The translations under genes and the position numbers were made by a program. The notes beneath the pieces were generated by a model. The model made no database searches. It was not told the origin of the DNA and saw only the letters and a program-made list of their open reading frames with translations. A stretch of 19,093 bases of DNA from CAYXVF01 sp964468125 (GTDB lineage Bacteria; Myxococcota; XYA12-FULL-58-9; CAYXVF01): contig CAYXVF010000112.1 of NCBI GenBank assembly GCA_964468125.1, positions 1-19,093 of the forward strand. The letters run 5' to 3'. Shown piece by piece: positions 1 through 7,394 of this stretch; the first letter of the stretch is position 1; every line of letters begins with the position of its first letter.

Positions 1-1346
1 GCAACGAGGTCGGGCTTCGTGCGTCCGTCAGTGGTGGGACCCCGCGAGCTGGTGGAAAAAACCGACGCGCCCGGTGCCCAATCCGACGCCCGAATCGCCC
101 CCACGGTGATCGCTCCAGCGCAGGTGGCCGGGTCCACCATCGAGCCCGCGTGCTGGCTGTACTGCAGGTTCGGTTCGCGGCCGTTGATGATGAAGATGCG
201 AAAACGCACATCCGGTTGGCTCGCGTCCGCTTTGCGGATCGACAGGGCGTAGTCCCCCGCGGGCAGGCCGCCCGAGAGTTGCTCGTCCGGGTAATCGTCA
301 CCGCCTTCTCCGTCCTGGGTCACCGTGGAGCTGAAGAGCTCTTCGTAGCCGCTTCCCTCGTCGCGCAGCAGATAGAGATCGTAGTCGATGTCGGTTTGCG
401 GGTAGCCGTCCCACTCCAGATAGATCCGCGTCGACGTATTGCCGCCGTAGCTGAAGCGGTTCAGGTCGTCGCCCAAGGCGAAGTCGTGGTCGAGGTCCCC
501 GTCTTCGTCGTCAAAGACCGCGGTGTAGAAGCGCCCAGTACCGAAATTTCCCGCCGAGGTCACAAAGACCGCCCCGTTCGCATTGATCCCGTCGATCAAA
601 CCGCACATGTCGCCGGTGCCGTCGCCGATCGAAAACTCCGTCCAGGTCAGTGAGTGGCTCACGACTTCGATTCCGTCATCGGCCACGCGATCGGCGAGGG
701 CGATCACATCACCGAAGGTCTGAACCTTGACCGGGTCGATGGTCACCGCCGGTGCCATGTCGGCAACGATCTCGGAGCAACCGGTGCCGTGCGCGTTTCC
801 GCCACCGGCGGGTAGGGCGGTGTAGCTCGGAATTTCGCCCGCGTCGGCGGTACTCTCGAAGCCCGAAAAAGCGGTGTCCAACACCGCGACTGTCACCTCA
901 CCCCCCACCGCACCGGTGCAGTGGATCGGCTCGACACCCGTGAGGGTGACCGCCTCGCTCGCTACCGTCCCGGTGGTTGCGATCGGCGTTCGGGGCACGC
1001 GTACCCGCACCCCGTCGGGCGCGGCACGGCGAAGATCGCGTAAGCTCTCCAGTGGGATCCACGCCTCCGCAAAGCCAGCCACGTGTACGTGGGTGGCGCC
1101 GCCGCGCGACTCCCAGAGCGCGGCGTCGAGGGTCGGGCCGCGAAGCTCCACCAGCACGTAGCCGTCTGTGTCCACCCGCATGCCGCGGCGCACCGCGGTC
1201 GCGAGCGCCACGCGGCTGCCGTCGCGTTCGACGACCGACTCGAGCCACGCCAACGGGCGAAGCCTTCGGTCACCGAGTGCGGCGACGTCCGACTCCGGCG
1301 CCTGACAGGCGGCGAAGCCGACACAGAACAAGAGCCCGTAGCGCAT
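1..1346 (-). CDS. Subtilisin-like (S8) serine peptidase lipoprotein, C-terminus cut by window edge
   Basis: The first 448 residues of a secreted serine protease are present; the gene runs off the left edge. The ATG (complement of 1344-1346) gives a lipoprotein signal, MRYGLLFCVGFAAC, with Cys14 as predicted lipidation site, so the enzyme should be anchored in an envelope membrane facing outward. A propeptide-like region of about 130 residues follows. Catalytic Asp157 lies in VAVLDTAF, catalytic His186 in NAHGTGC followed by SEIVADMAP, and the oxyanion-hole Asn267 in VTSAGN. A beta-rich insert (about 275-385) containing DIDYDLYLL resembles pre-peptidase-type domains inserted in some subtilases. 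The last visible residues, GRTKPDLVA, normally come shortly before the GTS catalytic serine block, which must lie outside the window. Only a weak purine stretch precedes the start. Family assignment is firm; substrate unknown. Confidence 0.9.
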   Translation of the reverse strand, partial: MRYGLLFCVGFAACQAPESDVAALGDRRLRPLAWLESVVERDGSRVALATAVRRGMRVDTDGYVLVELRGPTLDAALWESRGGATHVHVAGFAEAWIPLESLRDLRRAAPDGVRVRVPRTPIATTGTVASEAVTLTGVEPIHCTGAVGGEVTVAVLDTAFSGFESTADAGEIPSYTALPAGGGNAHGTGCSEIVADMAPAVTIDPVKVQTFGDVIALADRVADDGIEVVSHSLTWTEFSIGDGTGDMCGLIDGINANGAVFVTSAGNFGTGRFYTAVFDDEDGDLDHDFALGDDLNRFSYGGNTSTRIYLEWDGYPQTDIDYDLYLLRDEGSGYEELFSSTVTQDGEGGDDYPDEQLSGGLPAGDYALSIRKADASQPDVRFRIFIINGREPNLQYSQHAGSMVDPATCAGAITVGAIRASDWAPGASVFSTSSRGPTTDGRTKPDLV

Positions 1347-1562
1347 GACTCTCGAGTCTAGCGGATCGGGCGCCCCGATTCTTCCGCAATTGTGGCGCAA
1401 AGAGCGCTACAGACCGTCTTTGCGGTAGAAACGTGTGAGGGTGGAGTTGCGGGTTGTCCGGCGTGTTTGGCGACGTCGATGGCGGTCTTGATGTGGAAGA
1501 GCTCGAGTCGGCGAAGGTCCACGTCCTGCCAGAGGTAGCGGCTCGCGGGCTGGCCCACGTAG
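1347..1562. other. Unassigned stretch between the protease and the AraC remnant
   Basis: No convincing gene. The minus strand is open from about 1575 to 1358 and reads RYVGQPASRYLWQDVDLRR then LELFHIKTAIDVAKHAG, which looks coding-like, but it has no good start or ribosome binding site and I cannot assign it to a family. An in-frame TAG at 1560-1562 closes the frame of the following AraC-like fragment, so this stretch probably replaced or scrambled the regulator's N-terminal part. Confidence 0.4.
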
Positions 1563-2170
1563 CGCGATGCGCAGGGCGACCGCTGCTACTTCTTCCAAGT
1601 GCCGCCGGTCTTGCTCGGGGAGATGCTAGACGCGCACGCGCTGCCGCGTGAGGACGATCCGGAACGGCCCTTCCGCTGGCCCGTCGGTCCCCTAGACCCG
1701 CGCGCATTCTTCGCGCACCGGCGCGTGGTCGAGATCGCCTTTTCCTCCGATCCGGAACCGGGCGCCCTCTTCGAGGAGGTCATTGCTCTGCTCGATACGA
1801 TCCTCGCGGGGGCGGCGCGCCACTACGGGCGTGCGCCGAAGAAACCGCCGGGACCGCGCGCTCGGGAAGCGGTCCGTGACACTCAGCGCTACCTGGTGGA
1901 GAGCTTCTTCGAGGGGGACACGCTCGATGATCTCGGTCGTCGCGTCGACTCATCACGTTACCACCTGGCCCGGGCCTTTTGTGTGGTGACGGGCATGTCG
2001 ATCCACGACTACCGTGAGCGGCTCCGGGTGCTCTATGCGCTCGAGCACCTGGAGACCTTCGATTGGTCGATCTCGCTTTCGAGACCGGCTACTCGAGCCA
2101 CAGCCATTTCACCCAAGCGTTCAGGCGCATGCTCGGGGTGACTCCGGCGTCGCTGCGACGCAGCCGCTGA
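1563..2170 (+). pseudogene. AraC-family transcriptional regulator, truncated and frameshifted
   Basis: The fragment reads as the second half of an AraC/XylS regulator: the tail of an N-terminal sensing (cupin-type) domain with CYFFQVPPVLLGEM, a linker ending ARHYGRAPKK, then the paired helix-turn-helix region. The first HTH is in TLDDLGRRVDSSRYHLARAF and the following MSIHDYRERLRVLYALEHLE is typical. After LETFD the frame is lost. Adding one T near 2063 restores LVDLAFETGYSSHSHFTQ and then AFRRMLGVTPASLRRSR, the standard AraC C-terminus, ending at 2168-2170. The 5' end is also missing, because the frame is closed by TAG at 1560; the first usable start is GTG at 1599, too late for a whole sensor domain. 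With both defects it is most likely non-functional, unless both are sequence errors. Its end is 3 bases from the stop of the convergent lipoprotein gene. Confidence 0.8.
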
Positions 2171-2173
2171 CCG

Positions 2174-2677
2174 TTAGAACGTCGTGGACGACGCGATCGA
2201 TGCGTCGTAGCCGCAGATGCTGCCTTCGTACTCGAAGGACGCGCTGCTCGCACCGGTGGTCGCGCTCCAATTCACGTCCAGCTCGCAGGAGCCTTCGATG
2301 TCGCCACTGAAGTTGAGCTCGCCGGTCATTTCGAGCTGCGAGCTCGTCTCCGTAAACGTGCCGTCGTAGTTGATCTGGCCGTCGATGGTGATGCCGTTGC
2401 TGACGCAGCCGTCGTAGGTGATCGACCAGGCGAAATCGCCACTCGTCCCGGTTTCGTCGAACGTGCCACTGAACGTCGCTGATCCGCCGCCCGGGCACGT
2501 GTAAGTAAACGAGCTGCCATCGGTCGAGACGCTCCCCGCTTGGGCGCTGCCGAGGGTCGTGACGGACAAGGCGACCCCAAAGGCCTGCTGCGCGTCTTCT
2601 TCCGAGAGGTCGTCGCTGCCGCATGCGGTGAGGGCTGCGGTGGCGGTGAGTGCGATGAGAGTTTGGCTGAGTTTCAT
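2174..2677 (-). CDS. Small secreted lipoprotein of unknown function (167 aa)
   Basis: The ATG at the complement of 2675-2677 is chosen because it opens a clean lipoprotein signal, MKLSQTLIALTATAALTAC, and is preceded five bases upstream by GAGGTG, a good Shine-Dalgarno. A longer in-frame reading back to 2947 exists but has no signal peptide and crosses the divergent gene's start. The mature protein begins CGSDDLSEEDAQQ. It is rich in Ser, Thr, Gly, Asp and Glu, alternates short polar strands (for example SGDFAWSITYDGC, YEGSICGYDAS), and has three further cysteines that could form disulfides. This is a beta-sandwich-like composition with no family that I recognise. The 5' untranslated region carries a large inverted repeat that covers the ribosome binding site (see 2683-2767), so translation may be controlled. 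Confidence 0.8.
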   Translation of the reverse strand: MKLSQTLIALTATAALTACGSDDLSEEDAQQAFGVALSVTTLGSAQAGSVSTDGSSFTYTCPGGGSATFSGTFDETGTSGDFAWSITYDGCVSNGITIDGQINYDGTFTETSSQLEMTGELNFSGDIEGSCELDVNWSATTGASSASFEYEGSICGYDASIASSTTF

Positions 2678-2682
2678 GGAAG

Positions 2683-2767
2683 CACCTCGGCGGTTGTGGC
2701 GTGCCCATACACGCCCGCTCACCCCCGTGCTGCCACGGGCCGTCGAAGGACGCAACCGCCCGAGGTG
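2683..2767 (-). promoter_or_regulatory. Multibranched inverted-repeat leader overlapping the Shine-Dalgarno of the 2174-2677 gene
   Basis: Seen on the plus strand: CACCTCGGCGGTTG at 2683-2696 pairs with CAACCGCCCGAGGTG at 2753-2767, a 14-bp stem with one bulged C. Between the arms are two perfect 6-bp hairpins: GGCGTG-CCCATA-CACGCC (2698-2715) and CCCGTG-CTGC-CACGGG (2724-2739). In the minus-strand transcript the 3' arm contains GAGGTG, the ribosome binding site five bases before the ATG, so the closed structure would hide it. This could be a translational switch, a protein-binding site or a cruciform. Function is inferred; pairing is directly visible. Confidence 0.55.
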
Positions 2768-2828
2768 GATCGGCGATAGTGATTGACGGGGCTCGCCAAG
2801 CCTCAGTCGCCAATCAGCAACGTTTCGG

Positions 2829-3983
2829 ATGTGCAGCATGTATCGGCTCTTCTGGGTGCCGCTGGCCGCCTGTGGCCTGCTTTCTTGCGGGGGATCCCCG
2901 TCGATCGACCTCGGGAACTCAACGCCCGTCAACACGGTCACGCTCAATCGCGTCGACTCCGTTGACGATTCGGGCGCGGTTTTCAGCGATTGCCGCGTCG
3001 CCTTCGACCTCTTCGGTGCGGTGCACGTGGCTTACCGCTACCGCGGGCTCACGCCGGAGGCGGAGCTCGTCGACTCCCTTCGTTACTCGAACAGTGCGAG
3101 CGGTGCTTGGCGCGTGGACGAGGTCGGACGCTTCGAGGCGATGCGGCCTGGTTTTGACCTCGCCCTCGAAGAGCGCAAGCCGCGCATTCTATTCGCCGCG
3201 GCCGGCGTCGAGCTCGGCAACGAGCTCGTCGAGGCGGCGCGGGATAACGGCGGCGTGTGGCGCCAGGAGATGCTCGAGGCGGATGTCGGTGCGATCGAAG
3301 CCGTGCGCTACGTGAGCCAACCGACCGTCGAGTCTTTTCGTGCGGTGGTGCCGTCCACGGGTGACGAGCTGTTTCGTGACGGCTATGTCGCCTTCGGTGA
3401 CTGGCGCTTCGACCCCGTCGGAGCGGTGGACCCAGCGCAGGCTGTTGTCGGCTTTGATGCGGCGATGGACCGCGCTGGTGGAATTCATGCCTGTGTAGTC
3501 GTGAGTGACGGTGCGGGGTCGCGTCTGCTCTACGCGAACGAGCGGGCCGGTGATTGGGACGTGAGCCAGGCACGAGAAGGCGCGATGGCAGCCGCCTGTC
3601 GAATCAGCGCGGCGGGTCCGGACGCGGTGGCGATGGCCCTGCTCGATGAGAGCCAGGCCGGTCAGACGTTGACCGTCGTGAGTCCTGACGGTCGTGAGTT
3701 CAGGGCGGCGGGGGTCGCAGCGTCGCCGGAGATCGGTGACTTTGACATCGCTGTGACTCGCAGCGGCCGGGTCGCCCTCTCTTGGGTCGATGCGCCCCGC
3801 TCCGAGCTGATCATGGCGTTCCAAGACGAGAGTTTCACCGAGCAACGCATCGCCGTCACCGATCCCACGGGCAGCGCGGTGCTCGCGCTCTCACCCGACG
3901 GGACCCTCGGCTTCTGCACTGAGCGCTCGGACGGAACGGTAAGAGAGCTCGTCGTGGGCCTCGTCGCCCGCACCGAGCCTTGA
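2829..3983 (+). CDS. Repeat-containing (beta-propeller-like) lipoprotein of unknown function
   Basis: The protein starts MCSMYRLFWVPLAACGLLSC, a lipoprotein signal with Cys20 as likely lipidation site. An internal ATG at 2838 would remove only three residues and cannot be excluded. The mature part of about 360 residues has repeats of roughly 45-50 residues in which a hydrophobic strand with an Asp or His (CRVAFDLFGAVHVAYRY, VVGFDAAMDRAGGIHACV, FDIAVTRSGRVALSW) is followed by a strand of the LRYSNSASGAW or LLYANERAGDW type. This spacing resembles propeller blades of sialidase-like or YncE-like folds in envelope proteins, but no catalytic motif is visible. It is divergent from the small lipoprotein at 2174-2677, and the 151-base space between them is filled mostly by the structured inverted repeat, so the two may share regulation. 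It ends 50 bases from the convergent mltG. Confidence 0.75.
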   Translation: MCSMYRLFWVPLAACGLLSCGGSPSIDLGNSTPVNTVTLNRVDSVDDSGAVFSDCRVAFDLFGAVHVAYRYRGLTPEAELVDSLRYSNSASGAWRVDEVGRFEAMRPGFDLALEERKPRILFAAAGVELGNELVEAARDNGGVWRQEMLEADVGAIEAVRYVSQPTVESFRAVVPSTGDELFRDGYVAFGDWRFDPVGAVDPAQAVVGFDAAMDRAGGIHACVVVSDGAGSRLLYANERAGDWDVSQAREGAMAAACRISAAGPDAVAMALLDESQAGQTLTVVSPDGREFRAAGVAASPEIGDFDIAVTRSGRVALSWVDAPRSELIMAFQDESFTEQRIAVTDPTGSAVLALSPDGTLGFCTERSDGTVRELVVGLVARTEP

Positions 3984-4004
3984 GCACCGGGGCGTCGCGG
4001 CCCT

Positions 4005-4020
4005 GAGCAGGTGCCTGCTC
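4005..4020. terminator. Short hairpin between convergent genes, possible terminator
   Basis: GAGCAG-GTGC-CTGCTC is a perfect 6-bp stem with a 4-base loop between the stops of the lipoprotein (3983) and mltG (4034). No T-tract follows on either strand, so it is at best a weak or factor-assisted terminator. Confidence 0.35.
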
Positions 4021-4033
4021 GATCAATCTCGAT

Positions 4034-5905
4034 TCAGCGCGCCCGCTGTTCGATGCGTGCCTTCGCCGCGAGATGCTCGCGGTAGGTTTCCGAAAAGACG
4101 TGTCGTCCCGTTCCGTCTTCGCGGGCGACAAAGAAGAGGTAGTCGTGCGCGGCCGGTCGTGCGGCGGCGGCGAGGGCATCGCGACCCGGGCTCGCGATCG
4201 GGCCAGGCGGCAGTCCCGGGTGCACATACGTGTTGTAGTGGTGGGGAATGCGAACGTCCTCGAGGGTCAGTTTCGCTTTGGGCTCGCCGAGGATGTATTG
4301 GACGGTCGCACAGCTCTCGAGGCGCATGTCGCGGCGCAGACGGTTGCTGAAGACCCCGGCCACGAGGGTCCTCTCCACGGGGGAGCGGGCCTCGCGTTGC
4401 ACCAAGGAGGCGAGCGTGACCCACTCACGCAAGGCATCGCCCTCTCGCTCCACTCCGAGCTCCGCCTGCACTTCTCGAAACTGCTCGACCATGAGTGACA
4501 CGATGTCGTGGGCGGAAAGGCCGATCGCGAGACGGTAGGTCTCCGGATAGAGGAATCCCTCGGCGCTTCGGCCGGGAATGCCGAGCCTGCGCAGGAGCGC
4601 GGGGTCGCGCGTGGCTTCGAGGAATGCGTAGTGGGAGGTCAGACCGCTTCCGGCGACGAGCGCCGCGACCTGTTCGAGACTGAGTCCTTCGGGAACGGTC
4701 AGCTCTCGCAGATTGACCTGACCTCGGGCGAGCTCGGCCGCGATCTCCCAACCGTAGGCGTTTTGCGGAAGACGATAGGTTCCGGCTTTGAGGGTTCGGT
4801 CGATGCTGGTCGCTTGCGCGACGAGCTTGAAGGCGAGCTCGTTGCGAATCACCGACGCCTCACGGAGTCGTCGGGCGATCGCTCGAAACGACGCGCCCTC
4901 GGGGATGCGCACCACCGTCTCCCCTTCTCCGCTCCTGGGCGGCGCGAGCGTGAGCAACGCGACCGACGGGAGCGCGAACAGCAGCGCGAGAGCCGTGCTC
5001 AGCAAGAGGGCGACCGCTCGACGGCGGCGAAAGGGGGCGAGACCCTCGGGAAGCGTCTCTTGGGAGCCGTCCGAGGCGACAAAGAGCGCCCGAGGTGGCG
5101 GCAAGACGGTCGCCGATTTCGCCCCCTCGCTCTCGCTCCACTCCGGCAGGGCCTCGGCGGTGGCCTGGGCGAGGGTCCAGGATTCGCCGTTCGGATGCAG
5201 GTCGGCGTCCGTAGGCTCCGGATGGCCCCAGCCGTCGCGATCGGCGCTGAAGGTTCGGGGAATGCGTTCGGTGTGGTCGGCCCACTCCGGGAGGGGCGCC
5301 GTCGCTGGCTCGATTTTGGGTGCCGGCCCGGGCTCGGCCTCCGACGGCTCCTGCCCTTCGAGAGCTTCGCGCGGGGGCGGTGGCGGCAGGGCTCGACCGG
5401 GGAGACGGCGAGCCCGGTCTGCCCGTAGCGGGCGGGAGCGCCGGGCGCGGCGGGTCGAGCGAAGGCCCTTGGGTGAGCCGGGTCGACGAGCTCCGAGCTG
5501 CTCGGCGCAGAACCGAAACAGCTCGGCGGTCTGGCTGAGGGAGAGGGGCTCATCGATCCGGTCCGCGTAGGCGAGTCCCACCACCCGGCGATTCTCGACC
5601 AGGGGCACCACCGCGAAGGTGCGCGCCGGGCTGATCTCGAGGGAGCGCGCAAGCGAGAGGCCACCCGATTCCCGTCCCGAGCCGATCACCGGCGAGGCCG
5701 CTTCGATCGCCGACCGAAGGGGAGTGCGGTCAACGAGTGAGATCTCGAGCCCCGGGCGTGGCGCCATTCCGACGGCGCGCTCGAGGATCGCTCGTGTGCC
5801 GTCGAGTCGAAAGATCGCCACGCGGCGAAACAGCGCGGTGAGCCCCTCCGCAACCGGTCCGTGCGGTGCGGCAGCGCTTGGATGAGCACCGAGCGAGGAT
5901 GCCAT
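4034..5905 (-). CDS. mltG: Endolytic murein transglycosylase MltG with GAF-like N-terminal extension
   Basis: MltG cuts nascent glycan strands in the periplasm and sets glycan length. The C-terminal half (about 325-623) is a full YceG/MltG domain: a LysM-like segment (VVRIPEGASFRAIARRL, AGTYRLP), TVPEGLSLEQVA, EGFLYPETY, then ASLVQREA, whose Glu505 aligns with the family's catalytic glutamate. NRLRRDMRLESCATVQY, HYNTYVHPGLPPGPI and SPGRDALAAA are all standard. One membrane helix (about 295-320) follows RRRR, placing the N-terminus in the cytoplasm. At 623 residues it is nearly twice the roughly 340 of E. coli MltG. The extra N-terminus has a compact GAF-like domain (about 20-137, with FAVVPLVENRRVVGLAYADR) and a Pro/Arg-rich linker (about 140-290). 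The ATG is preceded by AAAGGTG and, nine bases upstream, an in-frame TGA, which fixes the start. It is divergent from recA. Confidence 0.93.
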   Translation of the reverse strand: MASSLGAHPSAAAPHGPVAEGLTALFRRVAIFRLDGTRAILERAVGMAPRPGLEISLVDRTPLRSAIEAASPVIGSGRESGGLSLARSLEISPARTFAVVPLVENRRVVGLAYADRIDEPLSLSQTAELFRFCAEQLGARRPGSPKGLRSTRRARRSRPLRADRARRLPGRALPPPPPREALEGQEPSEAEPGPAPKIEPATAPLPEWADHTERIPRTFSADRDGWGHPEPTDADLHPNGESWTLAQATAEALPEWSESEGAKSATVLPPPRALFVASDGSQETLPEGLAPFRRRRAVALLLSTALALLFALPSVALLTLAPPRSGEGETVVRIPEGASFRAIARRLREASVIRNELAFKLVAQATSIDRTLKAGTYRLPQNAYGWEIAAELARGQVNLRELTVPEGLSLEQVAALVAGSGLTSHYAFLEATRDPALLRRLGIPGRSAEGFLYPETYRLAIGLSAHDIVSLMVEQFREVQAELGVEREGDALREWVTLASLVQREARSPVERTLVAGVFSNRLRRDMRLESCATVQYILGEPKAKLTLEDVRIPHHYNTYVHPGLPPGPIASPGRDALAAAARPAAHDYLFFVAREDGTGRHVFSETYREHLAAKARIEQRAR

Positions 5906-6023
5906 CGGGGGTCACCTTTCCGAGCGCCTGAAACCACCGGCGCACCCTTCGAATCATGCCTGCCCGCCTCCAAGGGCCCAAAAAACCTGTCGGACCGTCG
6001 TGGCACAGATCAGATCAAGCGAA

Positions 6024-6040
6024 CGAAACATTTGTTCAGT
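6024..6040 (+). promoter_or_regulatory. Putative LexA box in the recA promoter
   Basis: The 17 bases CGAAACATTTGTTCAGT match the Myxococcus LexA motif as I recall it (CTRHAMRYBYGTTCAGS) at 15 of 17 positions, including all of GTTCAG. It lies 84 bases before the recA ATG. TTGTTC inside it could serve as a -35 element, with TAAGGT at 6056-6061 as a poor -10, which would let a repressor block RNA polymerase. The site sits in the mltG/recA divergent region (5906-6124); no E. coli-type CTG-N10-CAG box is visible there. Confidence 0.55.
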
Positions 6041-6124
6041 GCGATAGGTTCGAGGTAAGGTCGACCGAGCGGACGACCACGGAAGGTATGGGCCCGCAAA
6101 GAGCGGCTCGATCAGGAGAAACAC

Positions 6125-7309
6125 ATGGCAGGCAAGGACAGCGGCAACGGATTCGACCGAGAAAAAGCGATCGAGCTCGCGGTCGGGGCGATCGAAAAGC
6201 AGTTCGGCAAGGGCTCGATCATGCGCCTCGGCGAAGAGGAGAACATCGCCGCCGATGTCCCCACGATTTCCACCGGTTCCATCGGCCTCGATGTGGCGCT
6301 GGGGATCGGGGGAATTCCCCGTGGACGCGTCGTCGAAATCTACGGTCCGGAATCGAGTGGTAAGACCACTCTCACCCTCCACGCCATCGCTGAAGCGCAA
6401 AAGGCCGGTGGCATTGCCGCCTTCGTCGACGCCGAGCACGCCCTCGATGTGACCTATGCTAGGAAACTGGGTGTCCGCACCGATGATCTTCTGATCTCGC
6501 AGCCGGACACGGGCGAGCAAGCGCTCGAAATCGCCGAAATGTTGGTGCGCTCTAACGCCATCGACCTTCTCGTCATCGACTCGGTGGCCGCACTGGTGCC
6601 CCGCGCGGAGATCGAAGGCGAGATGGGTGACGCGCACGTCGGCCTACAGGCGCGTCTCATGAGTCAGGCGCTGCGTAAGCTCACCGGTGTGATCGCGAAG
6701 AGCCGCACCTGCGTCGTGTTCATCAACCAGATCCGTTTGAAGATCGGCGTGATGTTCGGCAACCCGGAGACCACCACCGGCGGCAACGCACTCAAATTCT
6801 ACAGCTCGGTCCGGATGGACATTCGCCGCATCGGCGCCATCAAGGACAGCGACAAGGTCTTGGGCAATCGCACCCGCGTGAAGGTGGTGAAGAACAAGCT
6901 CGCTCCGCCGTTTCGCGAGCACGAGTTCGACATCATGTACGGGGAGGGGATCAGCAAAGCCGGCGATCTCCTCGACCTCGCGACGGACATCGGCATCATA
7001 GACAAGGCGGGTTCTTGGTATTCCTACCAGGGCGAGCGCCTGGGTCAGGGCAGGGACCAGTCGAAGGAATTTCTGCGGCAAAATGCCGACATCGCGCGCG
7101 ACATTGAAGAGCGGGTGCGCCTGCACTTCGGTCTCATCCCGGATGTCGCCGGAAATGAAGCGCAGGCCAAGGTCGAGGCCAAGGTCGAGGCCAAGGCCAA
7201 AGCGGAGGCCGACGCCACCGCGAACGCGCACGCCAAGGGCGACGCGGAGGGCGGAGGGAACGGCGCCATCAAGCGCAAGAAACCATCAGGGTCCGCCCGC
7301 GCGAACTGA
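6125..7309 (+). CDS. recA: RecA recombinase
   Basis: RecA forms ATP-dependent filaments on single-stranded DNA for strand exchange and triggers LexA self-cleavage in the cytoplasm. The 394-residue protein is complete: N-terminal helix (DREKAIELAVGAIEKQFGKG), Walker A GPESSGKT at 74-81, catalytic Glu in the VDAEHALD block, Walker B LLVIDSVAAL at 148-157, DNA-binding loop 1 (EIEGEMGDAH) and loop 2 (GVMFGNPETTTGG), then a normal C-terminal domain. AGGAG at 6114-6118 supports the ATG. The last 50 residues are odd: instead of a mainly acidic tail they are Ala/Lys/Glu-rich, repeat KVEA and end in a basic stretch, IKRKKPSGSARAN. A LexA-like box upstream suggests SOS control. Confidence 0.98.
   Translation: MAGKDSGNGFDREKAIELAVGAIEKQFGKGSIMRLGEEENIAADVPTISTGSIGLDVALGIGGIPRGRVVEIYGPESSGKTTLTLHAIAEAQKAGGIAAFVDAEHALDVTYARKLGVRTDDLLISQPDTGEQALEIAEMLVRSNAIDLLVIDSVAALVPRAEIEGEMGDAHVGLQARLMSQALRKLTGVIAKSRTCVVFINQIRLKIGVMFGNPETTTGGNALKFYSSVRMDIRRIGAIKDSDKVLGNRTRVKVVKNKLAPPFREHEFDIMYGEGISKAGDLLDLATDIGIIDKAGSWYSYQGERLGQGRDQSKEFLRQNADIARDIEERVRLHFGLIPDVAGNEAQAKVEAKVEAKAKAEADATANAHAKGDAEGGGNGAIKRKKPSGSARAN
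7166..7189 (+). repeat. Tandem 12-bp repeat in the recA C-terminal tail
   Basis: GCCAAGGTCGAG occurs twice in direct succession (7166-7177, 7178-7189), followed by a degenerate GCCAAGGCCAAA. It encodes AKVE repeats, in phase with the gene, so copy-number change would alter tail length without a frameshift. Confidence 0.75.
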
Positions 7310-7338
7310 TCGCGCTTTCCCCGCGAGATGTCGCGATC
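7308..7338 (+). terminator. Inverted repeat over the recA stop, weak terminator candidate
   Basis: GATCGCG (7308-7314) and CGCGATC (7332-7338) are perfect 7-bp arms around a 17-base loop, beginning within the recA stop codon. There is no T-run after it. The remaining space to the next gene (to 7394) shows no clear promoter or Shine-Dalgarno. Confidence 0.3.
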
Positions 7339-7394
7339 GAGCGCGCGGCCCGCAAAATGGGTCGCGCCGCAAGAGCCGTGCTACGCTTCCCCTC

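Noticed and set aside
2678..2947. Longer start for the 2174-2677 lipoprotein gene
   Set aside because: It would lose the N-terminal lipoprotein signal, lie across the structured repeat and overlap the divergent gene's start.
4508..5570. Two long plus-strand open frames opposite mltG
   Set aside because: They mirror the MltG coding sequence in GC-rich DNA; composition is typical of antisense frames.
6001..6016. TGGCAC suggesting a sigma-54 promoter upstream of recA
   Set aside because: The -12 half (TTGC at the right spacing) is missing; the bases there are AGATC.
7083..7394. Upstream extension of the DUF11 gene into recA
   Set aside because: The extension is a shadow of the RecA reading frame and would bury the signal peptide internally.
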